Assembly (NCBI GenBank): GCA_035644475.1
Contig: DASQOL010000030.1
Location: forward strand, 19,086 to 83,085
Source: FEN-1219 sp035644475
Lineage (GTDB): Bacteria; Pseudomonadota; Gammaproteobacteria; Steroidobacterales; Rariloculaceae
Length of the DNA stretch: 64,000 nt
Direction: 5' to 3'
Shown here: one piece after another, positions 17,812-26,569 of the stretch
Layout of the letters: each line of letters starts with the position of its first letter
Position numbering within the stretch: position 1 is the stretch's first letter
Position numbers and translations under genes: made by a program
The notes under the pieces: generated by a model
Databases searched by the model: none
Seen by the model: the letters and a program-made list of their open reading frames with translations, nothing else
What the model was told of the DNA's origin: nothing

Positions 17812-18314
17812 TCTCCTCGCGGGCACAGCGACGGGCGTGGAACGCCCTCGGCGTCGGCATCGTCGTCGCGCTCATGGGCTACGCGCTCTACACCGAGTAC
17901 GGGCCGCTGCACCTCGAGCCGTGCCCGCTTTGCGTCTTCCAGCGCATCGCGATGATCGCGCTGGGCGTCGTGTTCCTCGCCGGTGCGCTGCACGCGCCGC
18001 GCGGCGTGGGCGCGCGCGTGTACGGAGTGCTCGGCGCGCTCGTCGCGGCTACGGGCGCTGGGATCTCGAGCTGGCACGTGCACGTCCAACATTTGCCGCC
18101 GGAGAAAGTGCCATCGTGCGGGCCGGGCCTCGCGTATCTCTGGGATGCGTTTCCGCTGCGCGACGTGTTGAACATGGTGTTCAACGGGTCGGGCGAGTGC
18201 CACGAGGTCAACTGGCAATTCTGGGGGCTCGCGATGCCGACCTGGGTGCTGATCTGGTTCGTGGCGCTCGGCGCGTTGAGCGTCCTGGCGAACTGGACCC
18301 GCGTCGCGCGCTAG
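17808..18314 (+). CDS. dsbB: Disulfide bond formation protein DsbB (CTG start)
   Basis: Inner-membrane quinone reductase that reoxidises DsbA. About 168 residues. The first redox pair is Cys39/Cys42 (EPCPLCVFQR); the second is Cys104 (VPSCGPG) and Cys131 (GSGECHEVNW), followed by the conserved WQFWGLAMPTW. Four hydrophobic segments fit the family topology. No ATG, GTG or TTG lies at a sensible place: the first in-frame ATG is codon 23, inside the first membrane segment. A CTG at 17808 has an AGGAG (17795-17799) 8 nt upstream and overlaps the phoU stop (CTGA), so it is the chosen start. Confidence 0.88.
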   Translation: MISSRAQRRAWNALGVGIVVALMGYALYTEYGPLHLEPCPLCVFQRIAMIALGVVFLAGALHAPRGVGARVYGVLGALVAATGAGISSWHVHVQHLPPEKVPSCGPGLAYLWDAFPLRDVLNMVFNGSGECHEVNWQFWGLAMPTWVLIWFVALGALSVLANWTRVAR

Positions 18315-18470
18315 CGTCACGCACACCGAGCGGGCGTCCGCCCGATTGCCCGTCAATAGGGCGCCCGGTGTCACTCTCCTTCGCGACGAACAGGCAGTCA
18401 TGGTGGTTGCTCACCGATGGCGCGGGTGGCGAGCCCTGCTTGCTCGGCGTTGCCGCGTCGCGACTAGATC

Positions 18471-18499
18471 AAGGACGGCGTCCTTGCTAAAGTAAGGAC
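18471..18499. promoter_or_regulatory. Candidate toxin-antitoxin operator (three half-sites)
   Basis: Three 6-bp half-sites alternate in orientation directly before the antitoxin ATG: AAGGAC 18471-18476, GTCCTT 18480-18485 and AAGGAC 18494-18499. The first two form a palindrome with a 3-bp spacer; the second and third form one with an 8-bp spacer. The last half-site overlaps the Shine-Dalgarno AAGGA. This arrangement suits autorepression by the AbrB-fold antitoxin. Confidence 0.55.
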
Positions 18500-18793
18500 A
18501 TGGCGAAGATCACGAGCAAGCTCCAGGTCACGATCCCGAAGCGCATCGCCGACGAGTACGGCATCGCTCCGGGCGATGAGGTCGAGTTCGTGCCCGCGGG
18601 CGACACCATCCGCCTGGTTCCGGCCGGGCGTCGCGCGAGTGAGTCGTTGAGCAAAGAGGAGCGGCTGCGGCTCTTCGACGAGGACACCGCGCGGCAGCGG
18701 CAGCACGAAAAGGGGATGGACCTTCCGGCCGAGTCTCCCAGCGAGCGCGACTGGCGACGAGAGGATCTGTACACGCGTGGCAAGCCTCGTTGA
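18500..18793 (+). CDS. AbrB/MazE-fold antitoxin of a VapBC-type pair
   Basis: 97 residues. Residues 1-45 are an AbrB/SpoVT swapped-hairpin DNA-binding domain: MAKITSKLQVTIPKRIADEYGI across the first part, then PGDEVEFVPAGDTIRLVP. The rest is charged and probably disordered (LSKEERLRLFDEDTARQRQ), the part that normally wraps the toxin. The start codon follows an AAGGAC that doubles as ribosome site and operator half-site. Overlaps the toxin gene by 17 nt, typical of translational coupling. Predicted to neutralise the PIN toxin and repress the pair's own promoter. Confidence 0.87.
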   Translation: MAKITSKLQVTIPKRIADEYGIAPGDEVEFVPAGDTIRLVPAGRRASESLSKEERLRLFDEDTARQRQHEKGMDLPAESPSERDWRREDLYTRGKPR

Positions 18794-19307
18794 TACCAAC
18801 CTGCTCGTGTACCGCGTCGATCCTCGCGATCGGGCCAAGCAACGCAGAGCGGACGAGATCTTGCGCGCCGGCCAGCTCGACGACAGCGTGGTACTGGCGC
18901 ACCAATGCATCGTCGAGTTCGTCGCCGCGGTGATCCGCCCGCGTAGAGACCTCGGCGGCGCGCCGTTGCTGCCGCTCGAGGAGGCGCGCGTAAGAGCGGA
19001 GCATCTCACGGCACAGTTCCCGGTTCTCTATCCGACGCGAGATGTCCTGCGCACGGCGCTGCGTGGCACGGCGATGTACGGTCTATCCTGGTTCGACGCT
19101 CATTTGTGGGCGTACGCCGAGGTTTACGGTGTTGCGGAGATTCTCTCCGAAGACTTCGCGCACGGCCGCCACTACGGCAGTGTGCGCGTGGTCGATCCGT
19201 TCATGACGGGCGATGGCGTGCACGAGCTCCCGGCGCTGTATGCGGCGCAGAAGCAGGAAGGCAGGGCGGCGGCGAAGGCGCGCGGCATGCGTGCGCGGAG
19301 GCGGTGA
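18777..19307 (+). CDS. PIN-domain ribonuclease toxin (VapC-like)
   Basis: 176 residues. PIN nuclease with all four acidic positions: Asp6 (LVDTNLLVY), Glu47 (QCIVEFVA), Asp107 (SWFDAHLWA) and Asp126 (SEDFAHG). VapC toxins usually cleave tRNA or rRNA with Mg2+ at this site. The C-terminus is about 35 residues longer than usual and basic (QEGRAAAKARGMRARRR). The pair sits between the phoBRU-dsbB unit and the reversed dapE, as a movable insertion would. Target RNA unknown; no visible inactivating change. Confidence 0.87.
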   Translation: MASLVDTNLLVYRVDPRDRAKQRRADEILRAGQLDDSVVLAHQCIVEFVAAVIRPRRDLGGAPLLPLEEARVRAEHLTAQFPVLYPTRDVLRTALRGTAMYGLSWFDAHLWAYAEVYGVAEILSEDFAHGRHYGSVRVVDPFMTGDGVHELPALYAAQKQEGRAAAKARGMRARRR

Positions 19308-19327
19308 TGCGCGTGCGCGCCGCGGCG

Positions 19328-20470
19328 TCAGCGCGAGGCGTCTGACCCCGCCAACAGCAGCTCCGCGATCCTGAAGTACATGCGCTCGAGGCGGTCGAGA
19401 TCGGCGGCCGCGACGTGCTCGTTCACCTGGTGGATCGTCTTGTTGATCGGCCCGAGCTCGATCACGTCGACGCCGTAGGGCGCAATGAACCGGCCGTCCG
19501 ATGTGCCGCCGCTCGTCGAGAGCTCCGTCGTGAGCCCGGCTTCTTCCGCGATCGCTTGCTGCACCGCGGCCGTCAACTTGCCGGGCCTGGTCAGGAACGG
19601 CTCGCCGGCGACTCGCCAGCGGATCTCGTAGGAGATGCCGAGCTGCTTCAGCAACGCCTCGATGTGCGCCGACAGCTGCGCGTGCGTCCAGACGGTGGAG
19701 TAGCGCAGGTTGAAGCGGCACTTGAGCTCGCCCGGCACGACGTTCGGCGCGCCCGCGTCGCTCTGCACGTTGACCATCTGGAACGTCGTCGGCGGGAAGT
19801 GCTCGTTGCCGCCGTCGACCGGCTCGCGCGTGATCGCGGCCACAAACTTCGCGAGCGCGTGGATCGGGTTGTCGGACTGCAGCGGATAGGCGACGTGGCC
19901 CTGCACGCCGCGGATCGTCATGATGCCCGACAGGCTGCCGCGCCGGCCGACGCGCACCGTGTCGCCGAGCCGCTCCGCGCTCGACGGCTCGCCGACGACG
20001 CAGTATTGGAACGTCTCGCCGCGCTGCGCGAGCGTCTGCATGACCTTGAGCGTGCCGTCGTCGGCCGCGCCTTCCTCGTCGCTCGTGATGAGCATGCCGA
20101 GCGATCCGCCATGCTGCGGATAGCGCTCGGCGAAGCGCCGGCACGCGTTGATCATGGCGGCGAGGCTGCCCTTCATATCCGCGGCGCCGCGGCCGACGAG
20201 CTCGCCGTCGACGACGGCCGCGGCGAACGGATCCACGCGCCACTGCTCCGCCGGCCCGGGCGGCACGACGTCGGTGTGGCCGGCGAACACGAGCGCCGGC
20301 GCGGCGCGGCCCCGCCGCGCCCAAAGGTTGTCCACCGGCCCGAAGCGCAGCCGCTCGACGCCGAATCCGGCAGCGCGCAACAGGCCTTCGATGAGCTCCT
20401 GGCAGCCCGCATCCGCGGGCGTGACCGACGGGCGGCGGATCAGCTCGCGCGCGAGCTCTAACGTGTCCAC
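19328..20470 (-). CDS. dapE: Succinyl-diaminopimelate desuccinylase
   Basis: Di-zinc M20 peptidase-family enzyme that releases L,L-diaminopimelate for lysine and peptidoglycan. 380 residues, standard. GTG start at 20470. Metal and catalytic motifs in order: FAGHTDVVPPGP (His ligand and Asp), GRGAADMKGSLAA (bridging Asp), TSDEEGAADDGT (catalytic Glu pair), and near the C-terminus SGGTSDGRFIAPYGVDVIELGPINKTIHQVNE spread over the last zinc ligand region. Transcribed against its neighbours, separating the toxin-antitoxin pair from pst. The acyl chemistry matches the succinylase branch enzyme DapD at 26.6 kb. Confidence 0.95.
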   Translation of the reverse strand: MDTLELARELIRRPSVTPADAGCQELIEGLLRAAGFGVERLRFGPVDNLWARRGRAAPALVFAGHTDVVPPGPAEQWRVDPFAAAVVDGELVGRGAADMKGSLAAMINACRRFAERYPQHGGSLGMLITSDEEGAADDGTLKVMQTLAQRGETFQYCVVGEPSSAERLGDTVRVGRRGSLSGIMTIRGVQGHVAYPLQSDNPIHALAKFVAAITREPVDGGNEHFPPTTFQMVNVQSDAGAPNVVPGELKCRFNLRYSTVWTHAQLSAHIEALLKQLGISYEIRWRVAGEPFLTRPGKLTAAVQQAIAEEAGLTTELSTSGGTSDGRFIAPYGVDVIELGPINKTIHQVNEHVAAADLDRLERMYFRIAELLLAGSDASR

Positions 20471-20674
20471 GCGCGGGCTCCGAACCGGATTTGTAACATC
20501 GCGGATAAGTCGTCTGCTTTCATTCGCTTAATCGCGCCGCAAGCGAGTAACGGCGGGCTCGGCGACGATTCCTGCAATAATTCCTTAACATTGTCTGGCT
20601 AGGCTGCCAAGGCCAACATGCTAACCCTAGAACGGCCTTTCTCAGGGCCGCGCCCGTCACGTCGAGGAGGATCC

Positions 20675-21757
20675 ATGGGGAATCGAGCCCGGCAGTACTC
20701 GCGCCGTTCGTCCTGGCCAATGCTCGCGGTCGCCTGCTTCGTAGCCGCGGGCGCTTGCTCGAACGGCCAGGCGCAGGCGGTTCGAGACTATATCAGCATC
20801 GTCGGCTCCTCCACCGTGTATCCGTTCGCCACCGTCGTCGCCGAGCAATTCGGCCGCAAGAACCCGAAATTCAAGACTCCCAAGATCGAGTCGACCGGCA
20901 GCGGCGGCGGTCTCAAGCTGTTCTGCGACGGCGTCGGAGTCCAACATCCCGACATCGCGAACTCGTCGCGGCCGATCACCGCGTCGGAAGTCGCGACGTG
21001 CGCGCAGCACGGCGTCAAGGACATCGTCGAGGTGAAGATCGGCTTCGACGGCATCGTCCTCGCGAACTCGAAGGCGGCGAAGCAGCTGGATCTCACGCTG
21101 CGCGACGTCTATCTTGCGCTCGCGAAGACCGTGCCCGATCCCGCCAGCGGGAAGCTCGTGCCGAACCCGTACAAAGTGTGGTCGCAGGTCAACGCGGCGC
21201 TGCCGGCCGTCGACATCGAGGTGCTCGGCCCGCCGCCGACCTCCGGCACTCGCGACGCGTTCGTGGAGCTCGCGATGGACGGCGGTTGCAAGGCGTTCCC
21301 GTCGATCGCGGCTCTCGCCGCAGACGCTCGCAACGCCGCATGCCGCACGATGCGCGAGGATGGCGGCTACGTCGAGGCCGGTGAGAACGACAACCTGATC
21401 GTGCAGAAGCTCGAGGCGAACCCGCGCGCGATGGGCATCTTCGGCTACAGCTTCCTCGAGCAGAACGCCGACAAAGTGCAGGGTTCCCGCGTCAATGGCG
21501 TCGCGCCCGAGTTCGACACGATCGCCGACGCACGCTATCCGATCTCGCGGCCGCTCTTCTTCTACGTGAAGAAGGCGCACGTCGACCAGATTCCCGGCAT
21601 CCGCGAGTACCTCCGCGAGTTCACCAGCGATTCCGCATGGGGCGAGTTCGGCTACCTCGCGGACAAGGGCCTGATCCCGCTGCAAGACAACGAGCGGCGC
21701 GCGGTGCTCGCCCAAGTGCAATCCCTCGAGACGCTGAAGCCCGCCGCCGCGCACTGA
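20675..21757 (+). CDS. pstS: Phosphate ABC transporter substrate-binding protein PstS
   Basis: Periplasmic high-affinity phosphate receptor. 360 residues. ATG 20675 has a strong GAGGAGG (20664-20670); the in-frame ATG at 20618 lacks one. Signal peptide ends near ACSNGQAQA; the Cys could make it a lipoprotein but the lipobox is imperfect. Phosphate-site loops are visible: VGSSTVYPFA, STGSGGGLKLF, SSRPI, GFDGIVLANSK and PPTSGTRDAF. The 204-bp upstream region has TTGTAAC and CTGGCTA fragments reminiscent of Pho-box repeats but no clear one. First gene of pstSCAB. Confidence 0.94.
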   Translation: MGNRARQYSRRSSWPMLAVACFVAAGACSNGQAQAVRDYISIVGSSTVYPFATVVAEQFGRKNPKFKTPKIESTGSGGGLKLFCDGVGVQHPDIANSSRPITASEVATCAQHGVKDIVEVKIGFDGIVLANSKAAKQLDLTLRDVYLALAKTVPDPASGKLVPNPYKVWSQVNAALPAVDIEVLGPPPTSGTRDAFVELAMDGGCKAFPSIAALAADARNAACRTMREDGGYVEAGENDNLIVQKLEANPRAMGIFGYSFLEQNADKVQGSRVNGVAPEFDTIADARYPISRPLFFYVKKAHVDQIPGIREYLREFTSDSAWGEFGYLADKGLIPLQDNERRAVLAQVQSLETLKPAAAH

Positions 21758-21796
21758 GGCGCACGGCAAGATCGCTGCTAAATAAGGAAGACCGGC

Positions 21797-23185
21797 GTGG
21801 CCTCCTCGACGCTCTTGCTCGCAGTCGTCGGCCTCGCGGTCCTCGCCTACTATCTCGGCCGCCAGCGCGCCGTTAGCGGCGTGCTCGGGGCGGGTCCCCG
21901 CGTCTACTCCCACTCCCTGCCGGGCTATCACGGCGGCTACGTCGCGCTGTGGTGCGTGCTCCCCGCGCTGCTGCTGCTCGCACTGTGGCAGATCTTCGAG
22001 CCGATCTGGTTGCGCGACACCGTGCTCGCGCAGCTGCCGGACGACCTGCGCGCGCTGCCGAGCCAGCAGCTCGGCCTCATCTACAACGACATTCGCAATC
22101 TCGTCGAAGGCAACGTGGTCTCGAGCAGCCCCAGCGCCGACATTCTCGCGGCCGCCTCGCGCTACGCGGCGCTGCGCCAGACGAGCCACGGGCTCGCGAC
22201 GGGCGCCGTGCTCGTGCTCGGGATCGCGTGCCTCGCGTGGGCGTTTCGGCGCGTGCGGCCGGATTTCCGGGCCCGCAACCGCGTGGAGCGAGCGATCGAG
22301 TACCTGCTGATCGCCGCGTCGATGGTCGCGATTCTCACGACGATCGGCATCTTTTTGTCCGTGCTGTTCGAAGCGCTGCGATTCTTCCAGCAGGTCTCGC
22401 CGCTCGATTTCCTGTTCGGCCGAAGCTGGAGCCCGCAGACAGCGATCCGCGCGGACCAGGTCGGCTCCTCGGGCGCGTTCGGCGCCGTGCCGCTGTTCGC
22501 CGGCACGCTGCTGATCTCCGGAATCGCAATGCTCGTCGCCGTTCCCGTGGGGCTCATGTCGGCGATCTATCTGTCGGAGTACGCGAGCCGGCGATTGCGC
22601 GCCTATGCCAAGCCGATGCTCGAGATCCTGGCCGGCATCCCGACGGTGGTCTACGGCTACTTCGCGGCGCTGACGGTGGGGCCGATTCTGCGCGCAGTCG
22701 GCGAGTCTTTGGGCCTGGAGGTCGCGTCGGAGAGCGCGCTCGGCGCCGGGCTGGTCATGGGCATCATGATCATCCCGTTCGTCTCGTCGTTGTCCGACGA
22801 TGTGATCACCGCGGTGCCGCAAGCGCTGCGCGACGGCTCGTACGGGCTCGGCGCCACTCGCTCCGAGACGATTCGCCACGTCGTGCTGCCGTCGGCGCTG
22901 CCCGGCATCGTCGGCGCCGTGCTGCTCGCGGTCTCGCGGGCGATCGGCGAGACCATGATCGTGGTGATGGCGGCCGGGCTCGCGGCGAACCTCACCGCGA
23001 ATCCGTTCGAGGCGGTGACTACCGTGACGGTGCAGATCGTGACGCTGCTGGTCGGCGATCAGGAGTTCGACAGCCCCAAGACGCTCGCCGCGTTCGCGCT
23101 CGGTCTCGTTCTGTTCCTCGTGACGCTCGCGCTCAACGTGATCGCGCTGCGCGTCGTGCGCCGCTACCGGGAGCAGTATGAGTAG
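21797..23185 (+). CDS. pstC: Phosphate ABC transporter permease PstC
   Basis: Inner-membrane half of the Pst channel. 462 residues, longer than the 319 of E. coli because of about 150 N-terminal residues with extra membrane segments. GTG start with AAGGAAG at 21784-21790. The conserved permease core includes FLFGRSWSPQ, FGAVPLFAGTLLISGIAM, YLSEYAS, LEILAGIPTVVYGYFA and the EAA-type loop ALRDGSYGLGATRSETIRHVVLP. Ends with an 8-nt overlap with pstA. The long N-terminus is common among proteobacterial PstC proteins with large periplasmic loops. Confidence 0.94.
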   Translation: MASSTLLLAVVGLAVLAYYLGRQRAVSGVLGAGPRVYSHSLPGYHGGYVALWCVLPALLLLALWQIFEPIWLRDTVLAQLPDDLRALPSQQLGLIYNDIRNLVEGNVVSSSPSADILAAASRYAALRQTSHGLATGAVLVLGIACLAWAFRRVRPDFRARNRVERAIEYLLIAASMVAILTTIGIFLSVLFEALRFFQQVSPLDFLFGRSWSPQTAIRADQVGSSGAFGAVPLFAGTLLISGIAMLVAVPVGLMSAIYLSEYASRRLRAYAKPMLEILAGIPTVVYGYFAALTVGPILRAVGESLGLEVASESALGAGLVMGIMIIPFVSSLSDDVITAVPQALRDGSYGLGATRSETIRHVVLPSALPGIVGAVLLAVSRAIGETMIVVMAAGLAANLTANPFEAVTTVTVQIVTLLVGDQEFDSPKTLAAFALGLVLFLVTLALNVIALRVVRRYREQYE

Positions 23186-24470
23186 CACGCCCCGAACGTC
23201 GGTCAAGGAGGCCGTCGCCCGCGGTATCAGGCGCCGCTACGCCCAAGAGTCGGTGTTCCGCGCGCTCGGCCTCGGCGCGTTGCTCATCGGGCTCGGGTTC
23301 CTGGCGTTCTTCTTCTACACCTTGATCGCGAACGGCTACACGGCGCTCGCGCAGACTCGCCTTCGGCTCGACGTTGCGCTCGACGCCACGGTCATCGACC
23401 CTACCGGCTCGCGAGATCCCGCCGTGCTCGAGGGGGCGGACTACCAGAAGCTCGTACGCGACGCACTGGGTGCACGCTTCCCGGAGGTCACGGCGCGCGG
23501 CGACCTGCGCGCGCTCTTCGCGCTCGTGAGCCCGGGCGCGGGGCTCGAGATCCGGCGGCTCGTGGTGGCCGATCCACGCGCGATCGGCACGACGCGCAGC
23601 GTCTGGGTGCTCGCGGACGACGATGTCGACGTGCTGGTCAAAGGCCACGTGAGCCGCGACCTGCCGGAGGTCGACAGGCGCATCACCGACCGCCAGCTGG
23701 AGTGGCTGTCGCGCCTCGAGAGCGAGGGTCGCGTTGCGTTGCGCTTCAATCGCTACTTCTTCTTGTCCGGAGACTCGCGCGATCCCGAGCTCGCCGGCAT
23801 CTGGAGCGCGACCGTCGGCTCGTTCTATATGCTGCTCGTGACGCTCGTGTTGTCGTTTCCGCTCGGCGTTGCCACGGCGATCTATCTCGAGGAGTTCGCC
23901 CCTCGCAACCGCTGGACGGATCTCATCGAGGTCAACATCAACAACCTCGCGGCGGTGCCGTCGATCGTGTTCGGTTTGCTCGGGCTCGCGGTCTTCATCA
24001 ACGAGTTCGGATTGCCGCGATCCGCGCCGCTCGTCGGCGGCTTGGTGCTGTGCTTGATGACGTTGCCCGTGATCATCATCGCGTCGCGCGCCGCGCTGAC
24101 GGCGGTGCCGCCGTCGATTCGCGAGGCCGCGCTCGGCGTCGGCGCTTCGAAGATGCAGATGGTGCTGCACCACGTGTTGCCGCTCGCGCTGCCCGGCATG
24201 TTGACCGGCACGATCATCGGTATGGCGCGCGCGCTCGGCGAGTCCGCGCCGCTCCTGATGATCGGGATGGTCGCGTTCATCGTCGACACGCCGGAGACGC
24301 CGCTCGATCCCGCAACCGCGTTGCCCGTGCAGGTCTATCTCTGGGCCGACAGCCCGGAGCGCGCCTTCGTCGAGCGGACGTCGGCCGCGATCATCGTGCT
24401 GCTCGTGTTCTTGTTGATGATGAACGCCGCCGCGATATTGCTACGGAAACGTTTCGAGCGGCGTTATTAG
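23178..24470 (+). CDS. pstA: Phosphate ABC transporter permease PstA
   Basis: Second channel subunit. 430 residues against 296 in E. coli; the extra length is a periplasmic insert at about 60-200 between the first two membrane segments. Core motifs: FYMLLVTLVLSFPLGVATAIYLEEFAP, NNLAAVPSIVFGLLGLAVF, and the ATPase-contact loop VPPSIREAALGVGASKMQMVLHHVLPLA split across the EAA region, then GESAPLLMIGM. Start ATG 23178 overlaps pstC by 8 nt. Followed after 63 bp by pstB. Confidence 0.94.
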   Translation: MSSTPRTSVKEAVARGIRRRYAQESVFRALGLGALLIGLGFLAFFFYTLIANGYTALAQTRLRLDVALDATVIDPTGSRDPAVLEGADYQKLVRDALGARFPEVTARGDLRALFALVSPGAGLEIRRLVVADPRAIGTTRSVWVLADDDVDVLVKGHVSRDLPEVDRRITDRQLEWLSRLESEGRVALRFNRYFFLSGDSRDPELAGIWSATVGSFYMLLVTLVLSFPLGVATAIYLEEFAPRNRWTDLIEVNINNLAAVPSIVFGLLGLAVFINEFGLPRSAPLVGGLVLCLMTLPVIIIASRAALTAVPPSIREAALGVGASKMQMVLHHVLPLALPGMLTGTIIGMARALGESAPLLMIGMVAFIVDTPETPLDPATALPVQVYLWADSPERAFVERTSAAIIVLLVFLLMMNAAAILLRKRFERRY

Positions 24471-24533
24471 ATGTTTGGTCGAGCTGACGCTCTCCGGGCC
24501 GCGGTGCCGCCGTTCATCACATTGGGGTAGACT

Positions 24534-25433
24534 GTGACTCTCGCTGCAAAAAAACTGAGTGACACGTTGTCCGAGGCCGCACCACAAGTCGCAGCCGGGT
24601 TGTCGGCGCAACCCGTGCAGCAAGTGAAGCCGGTGGCCGAGGAAGGCTATCGGACCGTCGGCGATTTCACGGCGGCGAAGCCGGTCATGCAGGCACGCGG
24701 CGTCGACGTGTTCTACGGCGACAATCACGCGATCCAGAAGGTCAATCTCGACATCGGCTTGAACGAGGTCATCGCGCTGATCGGACCGTCGGGTTGCGGC
24801 AAGTCGACGTTCATCCGCTGCCTCAATCGGATGAACGACACGATCGAGTCCGCGCGCTTCACGGGCGACATCACGCTCGACGGCGAGAACATCTACGCGC
24901 GGCAGATGGACGTCGTGATGCTGCGTGCGCGCGTCGGCATGGTGTTCCAGAAACCGAATCCGTTCCCGAAGTCGGTGTACGACAACGTCGCCTACGGCCC
25001 GCGCATCCACGGGCTCGCGCGCGACCGCGCCGAGCTCGACCGCATCGTCGAGACGAGCCTCGAGCGCGCGGGCCTCTGGAACGAGGTCAAGGACCGGCTC
25101 GAGGAGCCCGGCACGGGTCTGTCCGGCGGTCAGCAGCAGAGGCTCTGCATCGCGCGGACCATCGCGGTGAACCCCGAGGTGATCCTCATGGACGAGCCGT
25201 GCTCGGCGCTCGATCCGATCGCCACGGCGCGCATCGAGGATTTGATCGACGAGCTCAAGCAGAACTACGCGATCGTGATCGTCACGCACTCGATGCAGCA
25301 GGCCGCGCGCGTGTCGCAGCGCACGGCGTACTTCCATCTCGGCAAGCTCATCGAGGTCGGCGACACCGACGAGATCTTCACGAACCCGCGGCACAAGCTC
25401 ACGGAAGACTACATCACGGGACGATTCGGCTGA
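24534..25433 (+). CDS. pstB: Phosphate ABC transporter ATP-binding protein PstB
   Basis: ATPase driving phosphate import. 299 residues, about 40 more than usual. GTG at 24534 gives an extra N-terminus of about 50 residues; an internal ATG at 24687 would give the short form starting MQARGVDVFYG. Walker A GPSGCGKSTFIRCLNRMND, Q loop GMVFQKPNPFPKS, signature GLSGGQQQRLCIARTIA, Walker B VILMDEPCSALDP and switch His THSMQQAARVS. C-terminal TEDYITGRFG is the classic PstB end. The extension has no domain I recognise. Confidence 0.95.
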   Translation: MTLAAKKLSDTLSEAAPQVAAGLSAQPVQQVKPVAEEGYRTVGDFTAAKPVMQARGVDVFYGDNHAIQKVNLDIGLNEVIALIGPSGCGKSTFIRCLNRMNDTIESARFTGDITLDGENIYARQMDVVMLRARVGMVFQKPNPFPKSVYDNVAYGPRIHGLARDRAELDRIVETSLERAGLWNEVKDRLEEPGTGLSGGQQQRLCIARTIAVNPEVILMDEPCSALDPIATARIEDLIDELKQNYAIVIVTHSMQQAARVSQRTAYFHLGKLIEVGDTDEIFTNPRHKLTEDYITGRFG

Positions 25434-25632
25434 GGGAGCGCCCGGCACGGCGAACGAGCTCGAGGAGTCGTCGTTAGCGGCGAGCCCGAGGCGACGGGTT
25501 CGACTCCGGCGGCCGCCTTATAGCATAGCGGCGGCATATCCCGAGAGGTCCAAAGGTCGCTCCTGTCAGCGCCGCCAGGCTCGTATGCTCGCCGCAGCGG
25601 CTGCCGAGCGATGGCCGCCGCGCGGAAGCTTG

Positions 25633-26556
25633 ATGCCGGCGCCCTCCATACGTGTCAGTTCGCTCGTGCCGGCAGCGGCGCTGCTCGTGCTCTGCCGCGC
25701 CGGAGCGCAAGACCTCGAGCCGCGTCAGTATTCCAACGTGCCGGTCGGCATGAACTTCCTGATCGCGGGCTACGCGTCGTCGGACGGCGGCGTGCTGTTC
25801 GACCCGTCGATCGTGCTCGACAACGCCCAGCTCGGCATCGACGGCCCCGTGGTGGGCTACGCGCGCGGGCTCTCGCTCGGCGGGCTCTCGGCCAAGGTCG
25901 ACGCCGGCGTGTCCCGTGTCTGCATGTCGGGGTCCGCGGATTTCGAGGGGCAGCGCGTGAGTCGCTCGAAATGCGGCCTCACGGACGCGAAGGCGCGGCT
26001 GTCCGTGAACTTCGTCGGCGCGCCTGCGTTGACGGCGCCGCAGTTCGCGAGCTATCGCCAGGGCTTCATCCTCGGTGCGAGCTTGCAGCTCGGCGTACCG
26101 GTGGGCGACTACACGCCGGCCGACCTGATCAACATCGGCGCGAATCGCTGGTCCGGGAAAGCCGAGATCGGGTTCTCGAAGGCGCTGCCGCGACGCTGGG
26201 TGCTCGAGCTGGCGCTTTCCGGCACGTTTTTTGAGGCGAACGGCGAGTTCAGAGGCAGCAGCAAGCGCGAGCAGGATCCGATCTACGCGCTGCAGCTGCA
26301 CGCGGTTCGGAGTCTGCCGTCCGGCGTTTGGATCTCGGTGGACTCCACTCACTACCGGGGCGGCCAGACCAGGACGGACGGCGTGGAAAATCCGAACCAG
26401 CAGTCGAACGACCGGCTCGGGTTGACGGTGTCCGTGCCGATCAACCGCGCCCAGTCGATCAAGCTCTACTACAGCAGCGGCGTCACGGTGCGCACGGGCA
26501 CCGACTTCGATACCGTCGGCGCGGCCTGGCAGTACCGCTGGGGCGGTCGGACCTGA
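25633..26556 (+). CDS. Outer-membrane-type protein, phenol-MetA-like transporter family
   Basis: 307 residues. ATG 25633 with GGAAG 5 nt upstream, preferred over an upstream in-frame start at 25585 because it leaves a clean signal peptide (VPAAALLVLCRAGAQ). The mature protein has the pattern of the 'MetA-pathway of phenol degradation' family of predicted beta-barrels: PRQYSNVPVGMNFLIAGYA, then alternating strands, YRQGFILGASLQLGVPVGDY, and the C-terminal strand VGAAWQYRWGG. Two cysteines (CMSG and SKCG) are unusual and could form a disulfide. Probably an outer-membrane channel of unknown substrate. Monocistronic, about 200 bp after pstB. Confidence 0.72.
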   Translation: MPAPSIRVSSLVPAAALLVLCRAGAQDLEPRQYSNVPVGMNFLIAGYASSDGGVLFDPSIVLDNAQLGIDGPVVGYARGLSLGGLSAKVDAGVSRVCMSGSADFEGQRVSRSKCGLTDAKARLSVNFVGAPALTAPQFASYRQGFILGASLQLGVPVGDYTPADLINIGANRWSGKAEIGFSKALPRRWVLELALSGTFFEANGEFRGSSKREQDPIYALQLHAVRSLPSGVWISVDSTHYRGGQTRTDGVENPNQQSNDRLGLTVSVPINRAQSIKLYYSSGVTVRTGTDFDTVGAAWQYRWGGRT

Positions 26557-26569
26557 GCACTCGCGCGGA

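Noticed and set aside
20491..20510. Possible Pho box before pstS (TTGTAAC ... CGGATAA)
   Set aside because: Only loosely like tandem CTGTCAT repeats; a scoring matrix would be needed. A similar weak hit at 14946 before phoB was dropped for the same reason.
20657..23206. 849-residue open frame antisense to pstS and pstC
   Set aside because: Low-complexity composition, no motif, opposite certain genes.
25488..25512. GGTTCGACTCC, resembling a tRNA T-loop
   Set aside because: The flanking bases do not form a five-pair T stem and no acceptor or anticodon arm is found.
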